DNA of 11,837 bases, from positions 1-11,837 of the forward strand of contig JAJTHU010000102.1 of NCBI GenBank assembly GCA_021300055.1, read 5' to 3'. The stretch comes from Nitrosomonadaceae bacterium (GTDB taxonomy: Bacteria > Pseudomonadota > Gammaproteobacteria > Burkholderiales > Usitatibacteraceae). A program made the position numbers and the translations under genes. Below, one piece after another: positions 1 to 6,583 of this stretch (position 1 is the stretch's first letter; each line of letters begins with the position of its first letter). Under the pieces are notes generated by a model. It did no database searches. It was not told where the DNA came from and saw only the letters and a list, made by a program, of their open reading frames with translations.

Positions 1-36
1 AGTCATCCGTGAGTTCGAATCTCACCGCCTCCGCCA
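1..36 (+). tRNA. tRNA 3' end, probably tRNA-Ser (partial)
   Basis: Only the 3' part of this tRNA is inside the window. A T arm is visible with stem GTGAG (9-13), loop TTCGAAT (14-20) and stem CTCAC (21-25). The 3' acceptor strand CGCCTCC (26-32), discriminator G (33) and encoded CCA (34-36) follow. The bases before the T arm (GTCATCC) fit the 3' side of a long variable arm, and the G discriminator fits serine rather than leucine. The anticodon lies outside the window, so the isotype is inferred. Confidence 0.7.
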
Positions 37-57
37 GTTCTTTGACTGCGGATTCGC

Positions 58-2313
58 GTGTTTCCTCGTTATCCCTCCTTAGTGCGTCGATTGACGCACC
101 ACGCCGCAGCCACCATTACGGTCACTTTTGCGTGCGCTGTCACAATTGCAGCCCACGCGGAACTGCCATTGCCGGGCGCCCAGGGAACACCAGCCGTTTC
201 CGCGGTCGCGCCACCAACCGAGCGCCTCGTCGTCACCGCCACGCGGCAGCCGGTTCGCGAAGCCGATACGCCTGCCACCATCGCAGTCGTCGACCGGGCA
301 GACATTCAGGATGGGCAGTTGCGCATCAACCTCAGCGAGTCGTTGGTGCGCGTGCCCGGGCTCTCTATCCAGAACCGACAAAACTACGCGCAGGATTTGC
401 AAATCAGTTCACGCGGGTTTGGCGCGCGCGCGAGCTTTGGAATTCGGGGGCTCAGGCTGTATGTGGATGACCTCCCGGCCACGTTTCCCGACGGCCAAGG
501 GCAGGGCGCCATCGTGCCGCTGTCGGCTGTGGAGTCGCTTGAGGTCTTGCGCGGGCCTTGGGCTGGGGCATACGGCAATTCGGCGGGTGGCGTGATTCAG
601 GCAACCACGCAGGCGTCAACACGCTCGCCAGCGGCGAGTCTCGAAACGATTGCGGGTGGAGACGGTATGCGGCGCTTTGGCGTGCGCTTAGGTGCGCAGG
701 CTGGTGCGCGGAACAGCATTCGCCCAGCGGCGCTCGCGGGTTACCTTGACTACAACCTGTTGGTGACCGACGGGTTTCGCGACCACAGTGCAACGCGCCG
801 TGCGCAGTGGTTTGGACGTGCCGATACCGAAGGTTTGCTGGGTTCAGCCAATTCACGCCTCACCGCCACCTTTATCGCGGTTGACCAACCCGATACCAAG
901 GATCCCTTAGGCTTGACCGTAGCGCAATGGCGCGCTAACCCACGTGCGGCAGGTACCAATGCGATCGAATTTAACACCCGCAAATCGGTACAGCACCGTC
1001 AGATGGGTGTGACTTTTGCAGATTCGCTGCAAGCGCTAGATTGGCGCATCAATGCTTACCTCGGCACACGCGAGGTCGAGCAGTTCCTCGCGACGAGCGT
1101 TGGCGCGCAGTCGGTCGCGACAAATTCTGGCGGTGTGATTGATCTCGCGCGCGACTTTGCTGGCGCGGCGCTGCGTGTCTCTGGGACGACGGGCGAGGCT
1201 TACACCACATCGTGGAGCGCGGGAATCGAATGGGATGCTGCGATCGAACAGCGCCGCGGCTTCGAGAACTTTGTTGGGGCGGATTCGTCGCTACAAGTCG
1301 GCGTACGTGGCCGAGAGCGGCGGAACGAGCAGAGCCGTTCGAGCAATGTTGCCGCATACGTGCAGATGCGCGGTCGTATTGGTCAAGGAAGCGACCTAAG
1401 CAGCGACCGCTGGGGCTGGATGTGGAGCGTCTGCGCCAGCGAGCTCGCGTTCAGCACGCTCGATCGGTTCGTCGCAGCCGGGAATCCAGATGATTCTGGT
1501 GGGGTTCGATACCGTGCACTCACGCCCGCGGCAGGACTGACGTTTGCGCAATCACCTACCTTGCAGTGGTACGCTTCAATTGGGCGCGGCATCGAGACGC
1601 CGACCGCCGCCGAGCTCGCGTATCGGCCTGATGGCGCCGCAGGTCTCAATTTCGGATTGCGACCGAGCCGGAGCAAGCAAGCCGAACTGGGGATGCGCTG
1701 GCAACCGCAAGAAGCCACGAGCGTGCGAGTTGTCGCCTTTAGCGTTCGTGCAGACGATGAAATCGTCCCTGCCGTTTCGGTCGGCGGGCGGGCGAGCTTC
1801 CAGAACGCCGGGACAACGCGTCGCACTGGTATCGAGTTGGGCGCAGAGCAGCGATTTGCGGGTGATTGGCGCGCCAGCGTTGCGCTGACGCGGCTCGACG
1901 CGCAGTTTGAGTCTGCCTTTCAGCAGCGTTCGGTGGTGAGCGGTGTGACGAGTTCGCGGATCATCAATGCAGGTAATCTTTTGCCGTCAGTGGCGAGGCT
2001 GAACGGCTTCGCTGAGATCGCCTGGCGCGTGGGACAGCCCGGCTTGTCGTTCGCAGTTGAAACGGTCGCACGCAGCGCGATGTTTGCTGACGATTCCAAT
2101 TCCAGCCAGGCGCCGGGTAATGTGGTGGCGAACTTGCGCGTGGGCTATCGGTCTGATTGGGGTGGGCTTCGTGTGCAGACATTCCTGAGGGTGGATAATC
2201 TGATCGATCGAAGTACCATTGGTAGCGTCATCGTCAACGAAGCAAACGGACGTTTTTTTGAGCCGAGCCCCGGCCGTCGGATTAGTGTTGGTGTCGCCAT
2301 CAGCTTGCCTTGA
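58..2313 (+). CDS. pqqU: TonB-dependent outer-membrane receptor, PqqU (YncD)-like PQQ receptor
   Basis: This is a 751-residue TonB-dependent receptor, expected to import a scarce ligand across the outer membrane using TonB energy. An N-terminal signal peptide (h-region about 16-31, cleavage near AHA 32-34) precedes a TonB box ERLVVTAT (55-62), a plug domain (about 66-185) with RINLSES, NRQNYAQDLQ, RGFGAR and PDGQGQ, and a long beta-barrel. The plug motifs and the C-terminal VNEANGRFFEPSPGR match, from memory, E. coli YncD/PqqU, reported as the pyrroloquinoline quinone receptor; E. coli YncD is about 700 residues. The next gene encodes a PQQ-dependent dehydrogenase, which supports the ligand. 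The GTG at 58 has no clear Shine-Dalgarno; the in-frame GTG at 82 gives a tidier signal peptide (MRRLTHH start) and is a real alternative. The protein ends in Leu-Pro, not the aromatic residue usual for barrels. The receptor family is very sure and PQQ specificity is likely. Confidence 0.93.
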   Translation: MFPRYPSLVRRLTHHAAATITVTFACAVTIAAHAELPLPGAQGTPAVSAVAPPTERLVVTATRQPVREADTPATIAVVDRADIQDGQLRINLSESLVRVPGLSIQNRQNYAQDLQISSRGFGARASFGIRGLRLYVDDLPATFPDGQGQGAIVPLSAVESLEVLRGPWAGAYGNSAGGVIQATTQASTRSPAASLETIAGGDGMRRFGVRLGAQAGARNSIRPAALAGYLDYNLLVTDGFRDHSATRRAQWFGRADTEGLLGSANSRLTATFIAVDQPDTKDPLGLTVAQWRANPRAAGTNAIEFNTRKSVQHRQMGVTFADSLQALDWRINAYLGTREVEQFLATSVGAQSVATNSGGVIDLARDFAGAALRVSGTTGEAYTTSWSAGIEWDAAIEQRRGFENFVGADSSLQVGVRGRERRNEQSRSSNVAAYVQMRGRIGQGSDLSSDRWGWMWSVCASELAFSTLDRFVAAGNPDDSGGVRYRALTPAAGLTFAQSPTLQWYASIGRGIETPTAAELAYRPDGAAGLNFGLRPSRSKQAELGMRWQPQEATSVRVVAFSVRADDEIVPAVSVGGRASFQNAGTTRRTGIELGAEQRFAGDWRASVALTRLDAQFESAFQQRSVVSGVTSSRIINAGNLLPSVARLNGFAEIAWRVGQPGLSFAVETVARSAMFADDSNSSQAPGNVVANLRVGYRSDWGGLRVQTFLRVDNLIDRSTIGSVIVNEANGRFFEPSPGRRISVGVAISLP

Positions 2314-2363
2314 TGGGACGTCACACCACACCTCGAATTTTTTCCCAACCAAGCAAGCAAACC

Positions 2364-3566
2364 ATGATCCAATCCTCTCGCTTCATCTCCTGCGCCGCCA
2401 TCGGCGTGGTTTCCTCGCTGGTCGCTTTGACCGCGATGACGGCATCTGCGCAGACGCGCACGTTCAACACCGAGCAACACAAGGTCAACGCGATTACGGT
2501 CGTCAAAGGGCTGAAGCATCCTTGGGCAGTTGCCTTTCTGCCCGACGGTCGGATGTTGGTCACTGAGCGTGGCGGCAATATGCGCGTGGTTGACGGCGGC
2601 AAGTTGGTCGACGCGCCAATCGCCGGGCTCCCAAAGGCGACCGAGTTTGGGCAAGGCGGTTTGCTCGATGTCGTTGTGCACCCCAAGTACGCTGAGAATG
2701 GTTGGATTTACTGGTCCTACAACGCTGTCGAAGGCGGTCTGCACGGCACCGAGGTTGCTCGCGGCAAGCTAGGTGGCACGCGCGATAAGCCCGCCATGAC
2801 CGACGTGCAAGTGTTGTTCAAGATGTCACCCAAGTCGGAGCGTGGTTTCCACTTTGGGTCGCGCATCGTATTTGACCGCGACGGCTACATGTACGTAGGC
2901 TTCGGTGACCGTGGTGATAGCCCTGCCAAAGGTGCGAACCAGCGCTCGCAGCAGCTTAACGACCACGCAGGGAAGACGATTCGCTTGTTTGATGATGGCC
3001 GTGTCCCGCCGGACAATCCGTTCGTCAAGACCAAAGATGCGAAGCCAGAGATCTATACGTTGGGCAACCGCAATATCCAGGGTGCAGCGCTCAACCCGCG
3101 CACGAACAAAGTTTGGACCCACGAACACGGCCCTCAGGGCGGGGACGAAATCAATATCCTGACGCCGGGAACGAACTTTGGATGGCCTGTGATTACGTAT
3201 GGCGCCAATTACGGCACGGGCTCCAAGATCGGTGAGGGTACAGAGAAGGCTGGCATGGCGCAGCCGCTGCACCAGTGGACGCCTTCGATTGCTGTTGCGG
3301 GTATGGCTTTCTTGGGCAGCGACGGCAATGGCGTGACGCGCCCGAATAACTTCAGCAAATGGAACGGCAACGTTTTGGTAGGCGCACTGGCCGGACAAAT
3401 GGTTGTGCGCCTCACGCTCGATGGCGATAAGGTTGTCGCGCAAGAGCGTATGTTTGTTCGTGAGTTGGGTCGAGTACGCGATGTTCGCCAAGGCCCAGAC
3501 GGCAACGTTTACGTCGTGACCGATGCGCCCGACGGCGAGTTGATTCGTCTCGAGCCTGCGAAGTAA
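2364..3566 (+). CDS. yliI: PQQ-dependent soluble aldose (sugar) dehydrogenase, YliI type, periplasmic
   Basis: This 400-residue exported beta-propeller dehydrogenase is of the soluble glucose/aldose dehydrogenase family, which oxidises sugar aldehydes to lactones with PQQ and calcium in the periplasm. A signal peptide (h-region about 11-26) ends at ASA (27-29), before Gln30. Family motifs are HPWAVAFLPDGRMLVTERGG (52-71), GQGGLLDVVVHP (96-107), the GFHFGSR segment with the candidate catalytic His163, GNRNIQG with Arg236, EHGPQGGDEIN (254-264), NFGWP (271-275) and VRDVRQGPDG (371-380). E. coli YliI has 371 residues with the same order of motifs. The ATG at 2364 is chosen because it begins directly with the signal peptide; upstream in-frame TTG 2310 and ATG 2313 overlap the receptor's stop and would add a non-signal-like tail. 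It lies 50 bases after the receptor gene, so it is probably co-transcribed. The sugar substrate cannot be told from sequence. Confidence 0.93.
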   Translation: MIQSSRFISCAAIGVVSSLVALTAMTASAQTRTFNTEQHKVNAITVVKGLKHPWAVAFLPDGRMLVTERGGNMRVVDGGKLVDAPIAGLPKATEFGQGGLLDVVVHPKYAENGWIYWSYNAVEGGLHGTEVARGKLGGTRDKPAMTDVQVLFKMSPKSERGFHFGSRIVFDRDGYMYVGFGDRGDSPAKGANQRSQQLNDHAGKTIRLFDDGRVPPDNPFVKTKDAKPEIYTLGNRNIQGAALNPRTNKVWTHEHGPQGGDEINILTPGTNFGWPVITYGANYGTGSKIGEGTEKAGMAQPLHQWTPSIAVAGMAFLGSDGNGVTRPNNFSKWNGNVLVGALAGQMVVRLTLDGDKVVAQERMFVRELGRVRDVRQGPDGNVYVVTDAPDGELIRLEPAK

Positions 3567-3602
3567 TCTCTCCTTCATTCGACCTTCCTTGCGAGCGCGG
3601 TC

Positions 3603-4361
3603 ATGAATGACGAACACGCGGTTTCTGCGAACGGCAAGTCTGTGCAAGGCGGCGGGGCGGCATCTACCGCCGCCGTCGCAGCCGTTTACGTGTGGGACTT
3701 GCCAGTACGCCTATTCCATTGGCTGTTGGTCGCGTCAATCATTGGTCTGTTCGTGACCGGCAAGCTCGGCGGGAACTGGATGGAGTGGCACAAGCTGATC
3801 GGCTTTTTTACGCTCGGGTTGGTGGTGTTTCGCATCATCTGGGGCGTGGTCGGTTCTGAGTACGCTCGGTTTGCAAGCTTTGTGCGCGGACCGGGTGCGG
3901 TGCTCGCCTATCTGCGTGGCAGTTTTTCTGGTGCGGGTTCTGATGGTGCGAAGCCCTACTTGGGACACAACCCGCTCGGCGCGTTGTCCGTCTTGGGGCT
4001 GCTGGCGGTGGTGTTGTTTCAAGCCATCTCTGGACTGTTTGCCGACGATGACATCTTGATGCGCGGCCCATACGCTAACGCGGTGTCAGGGGCGATCAGC
4101 GCGCAGCTCACCAAGTTGCACAAGCTTAACTCTGACTTGATCCTCGTCTTGGTCGGTCTGCACCTTGCCGCCATCGCGTTCTACTTTTTTGTGAAGAAAG
4201 AGAACTTGGTGAAGCCGATGCTCAACGGCAGCAAGGTGGCCGATGGTTCTACGGCGCAAGCGGCATCTGCGCAGAAGCGCCCGGCTCCTTGGTTGGCCTG
4301 GGCGCTTGCCATTTGCGTCGGTGTCTTGACCTACCTCGTGGTGACGCGCGCGTTCGGCTGA
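3603..4361 (+). CDS. Cytochrome b561-family membrane protein
   Basis: This 252-residue integral membrane protein has about five predicted helices (near 37-52, 63-83, 123-143, 176-198 and 229-247). It fits the bacterial b561 / Ni-Fe-hydrogenase b-type cytochrome group, which carries electrons through haem b in the inner membrane. Helix-associated histidines that could ligate haem are His39 (LFHW), His63 (WHKLIG), His122 (GHNPLG), His173 (KLHKLN) and His187 (GLHL). The opening WDLPVRLFHWLL and WHKLIGFFTLG are hallmark motifs. It begins 36 bases after the sugar dehydrogenase stop, so it is likely the third gene of the same operon and may take electrons from the dehydrogenase or feed quinone; that link is inference. 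After helix four comes an Ala-rich linker and an extra C-terminal helix. No clear terminator is seen just after it. Confidence 0.87.
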   Translation: MNDEHAVSANGKSVQGGGAASTAAVAAVYVWDLPVRLFHWLLVASIIGLFVTGKLGGNWMEWHKLIGFFTLGLVVFRIIWGVVGSEYARFASFVRGPGAVLAYLRGSFSGAGSDGAKPYLGHNPLGALSVLGLLAVVLFQAISGLFADDDILMRGPYANAVSGAISAQLTKLHKLNSDLILVLVGLHLAAIAFYFFVKKENLVKPMLNGSKVADGSTAQAASAQKRPAPWLAWALAICVGVLTYLVVTRAFG

Positions 4362-4511
4362 GCTTTAGCTCGGCAAGTGTGCGCTGCAGCCCCTTCAGCG
4401 TCGCTTCAGGGGGGTACTTCTGCAATCTGTCGCCGCGGCGTTTGAATTGCTCCGGGCGATCACCATCATTGCAGCATACGCATTGATGCGGAAACGATGA
4501 AGGAGAAGCAC

Positions 4512-4895
4512 ATGGGCATGGTCGACGAACTTGAGAGACTTTCAACGCTGCACGCTGCAGGCCACTTGAGCGATGATGAATACGCCGCGGCTAAGGCGCG
4601 GGTCCTCCGCAGTGCGACGGTGTTGTCAACGGCAAACGACGCTGCGACCTCCGTCTTGGCGCGGTTAACCCGTTCACGGTCACAGAAATGGTTGGGTGGC
4701 GTGGCTGGCGGTTTGGCAACGCTGACCGACGTGCCTGCCTGGGCGTGGCGCATCTTCTTCATCCTTACGGCTTTCCTCCACGGCCTTGGCATATTGATCT
4801 ACCTGCTGATGTGGATCTTTGTGCCACTAGAACGGCATGCACTGCCTGCGCCTGCTCCAGCACCGACCGTACCGCCCGCAGCACCGGGGGTTTGA
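4512..4895 (+). CDS. SHOCT-PspC domain small membrane protein
   Basis: This 127-residue protein has an N-terminal SHOCT-like helical hairpin (about 3-33; DELERLSTLHAAGHLSDDEY), a PspC domain (about 52-107; QKWLGGVAGGLA, then one strong helix 80-104 ending WIFVPLE) and a Pro/Ala-rich tail (110-127). PspC domains sit in the inner membrane and in enterobacteria take part in the phage-shock envelope stress response; SHOCT domains are short oligomerisation or tethering modules. No pspA, pspB or pspF is visible nearby, so a classical Psp role is not shown. An AAGGAG at 4500-4505 lies 6 nt before the ATG at 4512, so this start is preferred over the ATG at 4497, which would lie upstream of that ribosome site. 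It is separated from the PQQ run by 150 bases and is followed by a hairpin terminator. Confidence 0.85.
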   Translation: MGMVDELERLSTLHAAGHLSDDEYAAAKARVLRSATVLSTANDAATSVLARLTRSRSQKWLGGVAGGLATLTDVPAWAWRIFFILTAFLHGLGILIYLLMWIFVPLERHALPAPAPAPTVPPAAPGV

Positions 4896-4941
4896 TTCCG
4901 TAGCGCCTGCGCAGAGCCTGAACAAGGCGCGCCCCAATAAG

Positions 4942-4966
4942 AAACGCCCGCTTGTCGCGGGCGTTT
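4942..4966. terminator. Bidirectional intrinsic terminator between convergent genes
   Basis: A 10-bp perfect stem AAACGCCCGC (4942-4951) / GCGGGCGTTT (4957-4966) with a 5-nt loop TTGTC is followed by TCTT on the plus strand and by TTTCTTATT on the minus strand. It lies between the SHOCT-PspC gene (+) and the cytochrome c' gene (-), so it can end both transcripts. Confidence 0.88.
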
Positions 4967-5022
4967 TCTTTGGCGGTTCCCAATCGCTACGAGGCTTGGC
5001 CTCTGGCTCTTGGACAGCGATG

Positions 5023-5493
5023 TCACTTAGCGCGGTAGTCGTCGTGGCAGGCTTTGCATGAAGCGCCTGTTGCGCCGAACTGCTTCTTGAGGTCATCAAG
5101 GCTGGCGGTACGCGCCATCTGGCCAAGCTTGCCGGTCTCAGTGACCATCTTGTCCATTTTGGCTTTGAAGTCAGCGGCATTCGTCCAGATTTCGGCTTTC
5201 GCCTTGGTAGGCGCACCCTTGTCTGTTCCTGCGCCGAAGCCCTCGTGGGCGAGCGGCGCCATCTGCGCGACGATGCCCGCGCTGCGCGCGAACGACTCTT
5301 TGTCGTACGGCTTATCGCCGCGTACCATCGGCGCCATGTTGCCGCCGAAGTGATAGCCGATGACCGAGAAAACAGATTGGCGGTACTTGATCGAGGCCTC
5401 GGCCGCGCTCTGCGCAGAGGCTTGTGGTGCAGCGGTGACGAAGGCAAATGCTGCAGCAACAGCAGCAGCAGAAACAACTGACAGCTTCAACAT
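5023..5493 (-). CDS. Cytochrome c' (class II c-type cytochrome), periplasmic
   Basis: This 156-residue precursor has a signal peptide (about 1-27, ending ASA) and a mature four-helix-bundle cytochrome c'. The haem-binding CKACH lies at 146-150, near the C-terminus as in class II cytochromes, with His150 as the proximal ligand. KYRQS (36-40), IWTNAADFK and GASCKACHDDYR match the Alcaligenes-type cytochrome c' closely. Cytochromes c' bind nitric oxide and CO and are thought to protect against nitrosative stress. By alignment from memory, the distal-pocket residue (Leu16 of Alcaligenes) is Phe42 here. The ATG at 5493 is chosen over the one at 5526 because AGGGAG lies 5 nt upstream and the signal peptide starts cleanly. 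It is transcribed alone, away from an upstream region with inverted repeats. Electron exchange with the b-type cytochrome encoded at 3603-4361 is only a guess. Confidence 0.93.
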   Translation of the reverse strand: MLKLSVVSAAAVAAAFAFVTAAPQASAQSAAEASIKYRQSVFSVIGYHFGGNMAPMVRGDKPYDKESFARSAGIVAQMAPLAHEGFGAGTDKGAPTKAKAEIWTNAADFKAKMDKMVTETGKLGQMARTASLDDLKKQFGATGASCKACHDDYRAK

Positions 5494-5542
5494 AACGGCT
5501 CCCTGTAAGGTTGTGATGGGGTGCAACGCGAGGCGAACTTCT

Positions 5543-5557
5543 CACGGCAGTGCCGTG
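5543..5557. repeat. Perfect 15-bp palindrome upstream of the cytochrome c' gene
   Basis: CACGGCA-G-TGCCGTG has 7-bp arms around one central base. It lies 50 to 64 bases upstream of the cytochrome c' ATG and between that ATG and a minus-strand TAGAAT box (5591-5596). This geometry suits a dimeric regulator's operator. The regulator is unknown. Confidence 0.45.
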
Positions 5558-5656
5558 TTACTCCGATATACGTAAAGGTCAGACAACTGGATTCTAGCGG
5601 GTTGCGCGACAGTGCGAATCCGCGCTGGTTCGCAAAAGTCCAGTATTGGCGCTCGT

Positions 5657-5678
5657 TTTCAGGCATTTTTGTCTGAAA
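5657..5678. repeat. Inverted repeat with TTTT loop in the intergenic region
   Basis: Left arm TTTCAGGCA (5657-5665), loop TTTT (5666-5669), right arm TGTCTGAAA (5670-5678). In RNA eight Watson-Crick pairs and one G-U pair form. No T-run follows, so it is not a standard terminator; an operator or RNA hairpin is possible. Confidence 0.4.
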
Positions 5679-5823
5679 TAGCCCATGGATACTGGGGTTT
5701 TGCGTCGATATGGCGTCCTTCATGCTGGGTGCTCGCCAAACCACGCGCATAGACGGTAAATGACGCTTGGGCGACTGGGCTCTCAAGGGCAAAAGGACGG
5801 TGTTCACGCATAGTGGAAAGGGC

Positions 5824-5829
5824 TAGAAT
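5824..5829 (+). promoter_or_regulatory. Candidate -10 box for the 74-residue gene
   Basis: TAGAAT matches five of six bases of the sigma-70 -10 consensus and lies 31 bases before the ATG at 5861, with a ribosome site GGAGAG at 5850-5855. The -35 region is poor (TGTTCA near 5801 is the best at 17-bp spacing), so the call rests on the -10 box and position. Confidence 0.35.
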
Positions 5830-5860
5830 CTCGGTTACGCCCGATGTCCGGAGAGTCACC

Positions 5861-6085
5861 ATGCGCAAAATCAAAAACGTCTTGCTTGGCAGCCTGCTGA
5901 TCGCAGCGGTATCGTCCCCGATCGCTTTGGGTATCTTCACGTTTTCCGTTGGCGCGCTCACGGTGACTGCGTCGCAGCCTGTTGCAGATTTCACCCTTCG
6001 CGCGGTCGCGTCTGTTGCTGCGGCCGTTTCTTCTGCGACGGGCGCTAAACGCCCAGCCTTCCGAACCCAGCAAAGCCAGTCGTAG
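5861..6085 (+). CDS. Small orphan membrane or exported peptide, hypothetical
   Basis: This 74-residue protein is not recognised. It starts MRKIKNVLLGSLL, with a positively charged N-terminus and a hydrophobic stretch at about 7-35 that can be a signal anchor or a single membrane helix. An Ala/Val/Ser-rich segment (41-60) and a polar basic tail (61-74; KRPAFRTQQSQS) follow. The ATG at 5861 is chosen because GGAGAG (5850-5855) lies 5 nt upstream, and a -10-like TAGAAT lies at 5824-5829; the in-frame ATG at 5813 would precede both. It is convergent with queD, 25 bases away. No cysteine for lipid attachment is seen. A real gene is likely because of the promoter-RBS-start arrangement, but its function is unknown. 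Confidence 0.6.
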   Translation: MRKIKNVLLGSLLIAAVSSPIALGIFTFSVGALTVTASQPVADFTLRAVASVAAAVSSATGAKRPAFRTQQSQS

Positions 6086-6110
6086 CGCTGGCGATCATCG
6101 CCCTCTGGGG

Positions 6111-6575
6111 TCAGTTAGTGGGCGGGCGTAGCGCGTCTGCCCAGCAATTTGGCGTCTCGTAGAGGCGCACTCGCTCCAGCGTGAGCTCGTGACCAAAACG
6201 GTCCCGATAGGCGTGTTCCAAGATAGCAAAGGCCGCCGCTGCGAGGTTCTCAGCAGTTGGCACCTCGTCCAACACCACCGTCTTGTGACCGGGGATCATC
6301 TGCAAGAAGTCACGCATGATCTTGTCGCCACGCCAGACCAAAAACGCGTGATCCCAGACGTCGACTAGCCGCTCCTTGGCAATTTGCTTGATGTCGCCAA
6401 AGTCCATCACCATGCCGTCGTCAGACGCGCCATCTTCGTGGATGGGCTCGGCAGCAAGGGTTAGCTCAATCGCGTAGCGGTGCCCGTGGATGTTGCGGCA
6501 CTGGCTCTTGTGATTGGGGAGGCGGTGGCCAGCGTCGAATTCAAGTCGGCGCGTGATGCGAATTTTCGGTTTCAT
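6111..6575 (-). CDS. queD: 6-carboxy-tetrahydropterin synthase QueD (6-pyruvoyl-tetrahydropterin synthase family)
   Basis: This 154-residue cytoplasmic enzyme converts dihydroneopterin triphosphate to 6-carboxytetrahydropterin, the second step towards queuosine (7-deazaguanine) in tRNA. The zinc ligands are the histidine in FDAGHRLPNH (His17) and the HGH motif (His30, His32). Cys26 in QCRNIHGH is the family's catalytic cysteine. GMVMDFGDIK (54-63), DHAFL (75-79), PTAEN (106-110) and LYETPNC (138-144) complete the family signature. The ATG at 6575 gives the normal length; longer in-frame starts lie upstream but run into the lysC leader and coding region. No Shine-Dalgarno is seen. TATACT lies only 8 nt before the ATG, so the mRNA may be leaderless. 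It is divergent from lysC and no other queuosine gene is in the window. A pterin synthase paralogue of other use cannot be excluded, but Cys26 and the HGH favour QueD. Confidence 0.92.
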   Translation of the reverse strand: MKPKIRITRRLEFDAGHRLPNHKSQCRNIHGHRYAIELTLAAEPIHEDGASDDGMVMDFGDIKQIAKERLVDVWDHAFLVWRGDKIMRDFLQMIPGHKTVVLDEVPTAENLAAAAFAILEHAYRDRFGHELTLERVRLYETPNCWADALRPPTN

Positions 6576-6583
6576 GGCAGGGA

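Larger units (their letters stand above)
5494..5860. other. 366-base intergenic region between cytochrome c' and the small orphan gene
   Basis: No convincing gene is seen here. The region contains the divergent upstream sequences of the cytochrome c' gene (-) and the 74-residue gene (+). It holds a 15-bp palindrome (5543-5557), a 9-bp-arm inverted repeat (5657-5678), and -10-like boxes TAGAAT on the minus strand (5591-5596) and on the plus strand (5824-5829). No tRNA or terminator was found. Confidence 0.6.

Noticed and set aside
2826..3647. 273-residue minus-strand open frame opposite the sugar dehydrogenase
   Set aside because: Composition (Arg-, Val- and Ala-rich) is that of an antisense shadow of a GC-rich gene; the + strand frame carries clear family motifs.
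4390..4412. Imperfect palindrome CCCCT...AGCG-T-CGCT...AGGGG after the b561 gene
   Set aside because: Considered as terminator of the PQQ run, but two mismatched bases interrupt the arms, the inner loop is one base and no T-run follows.
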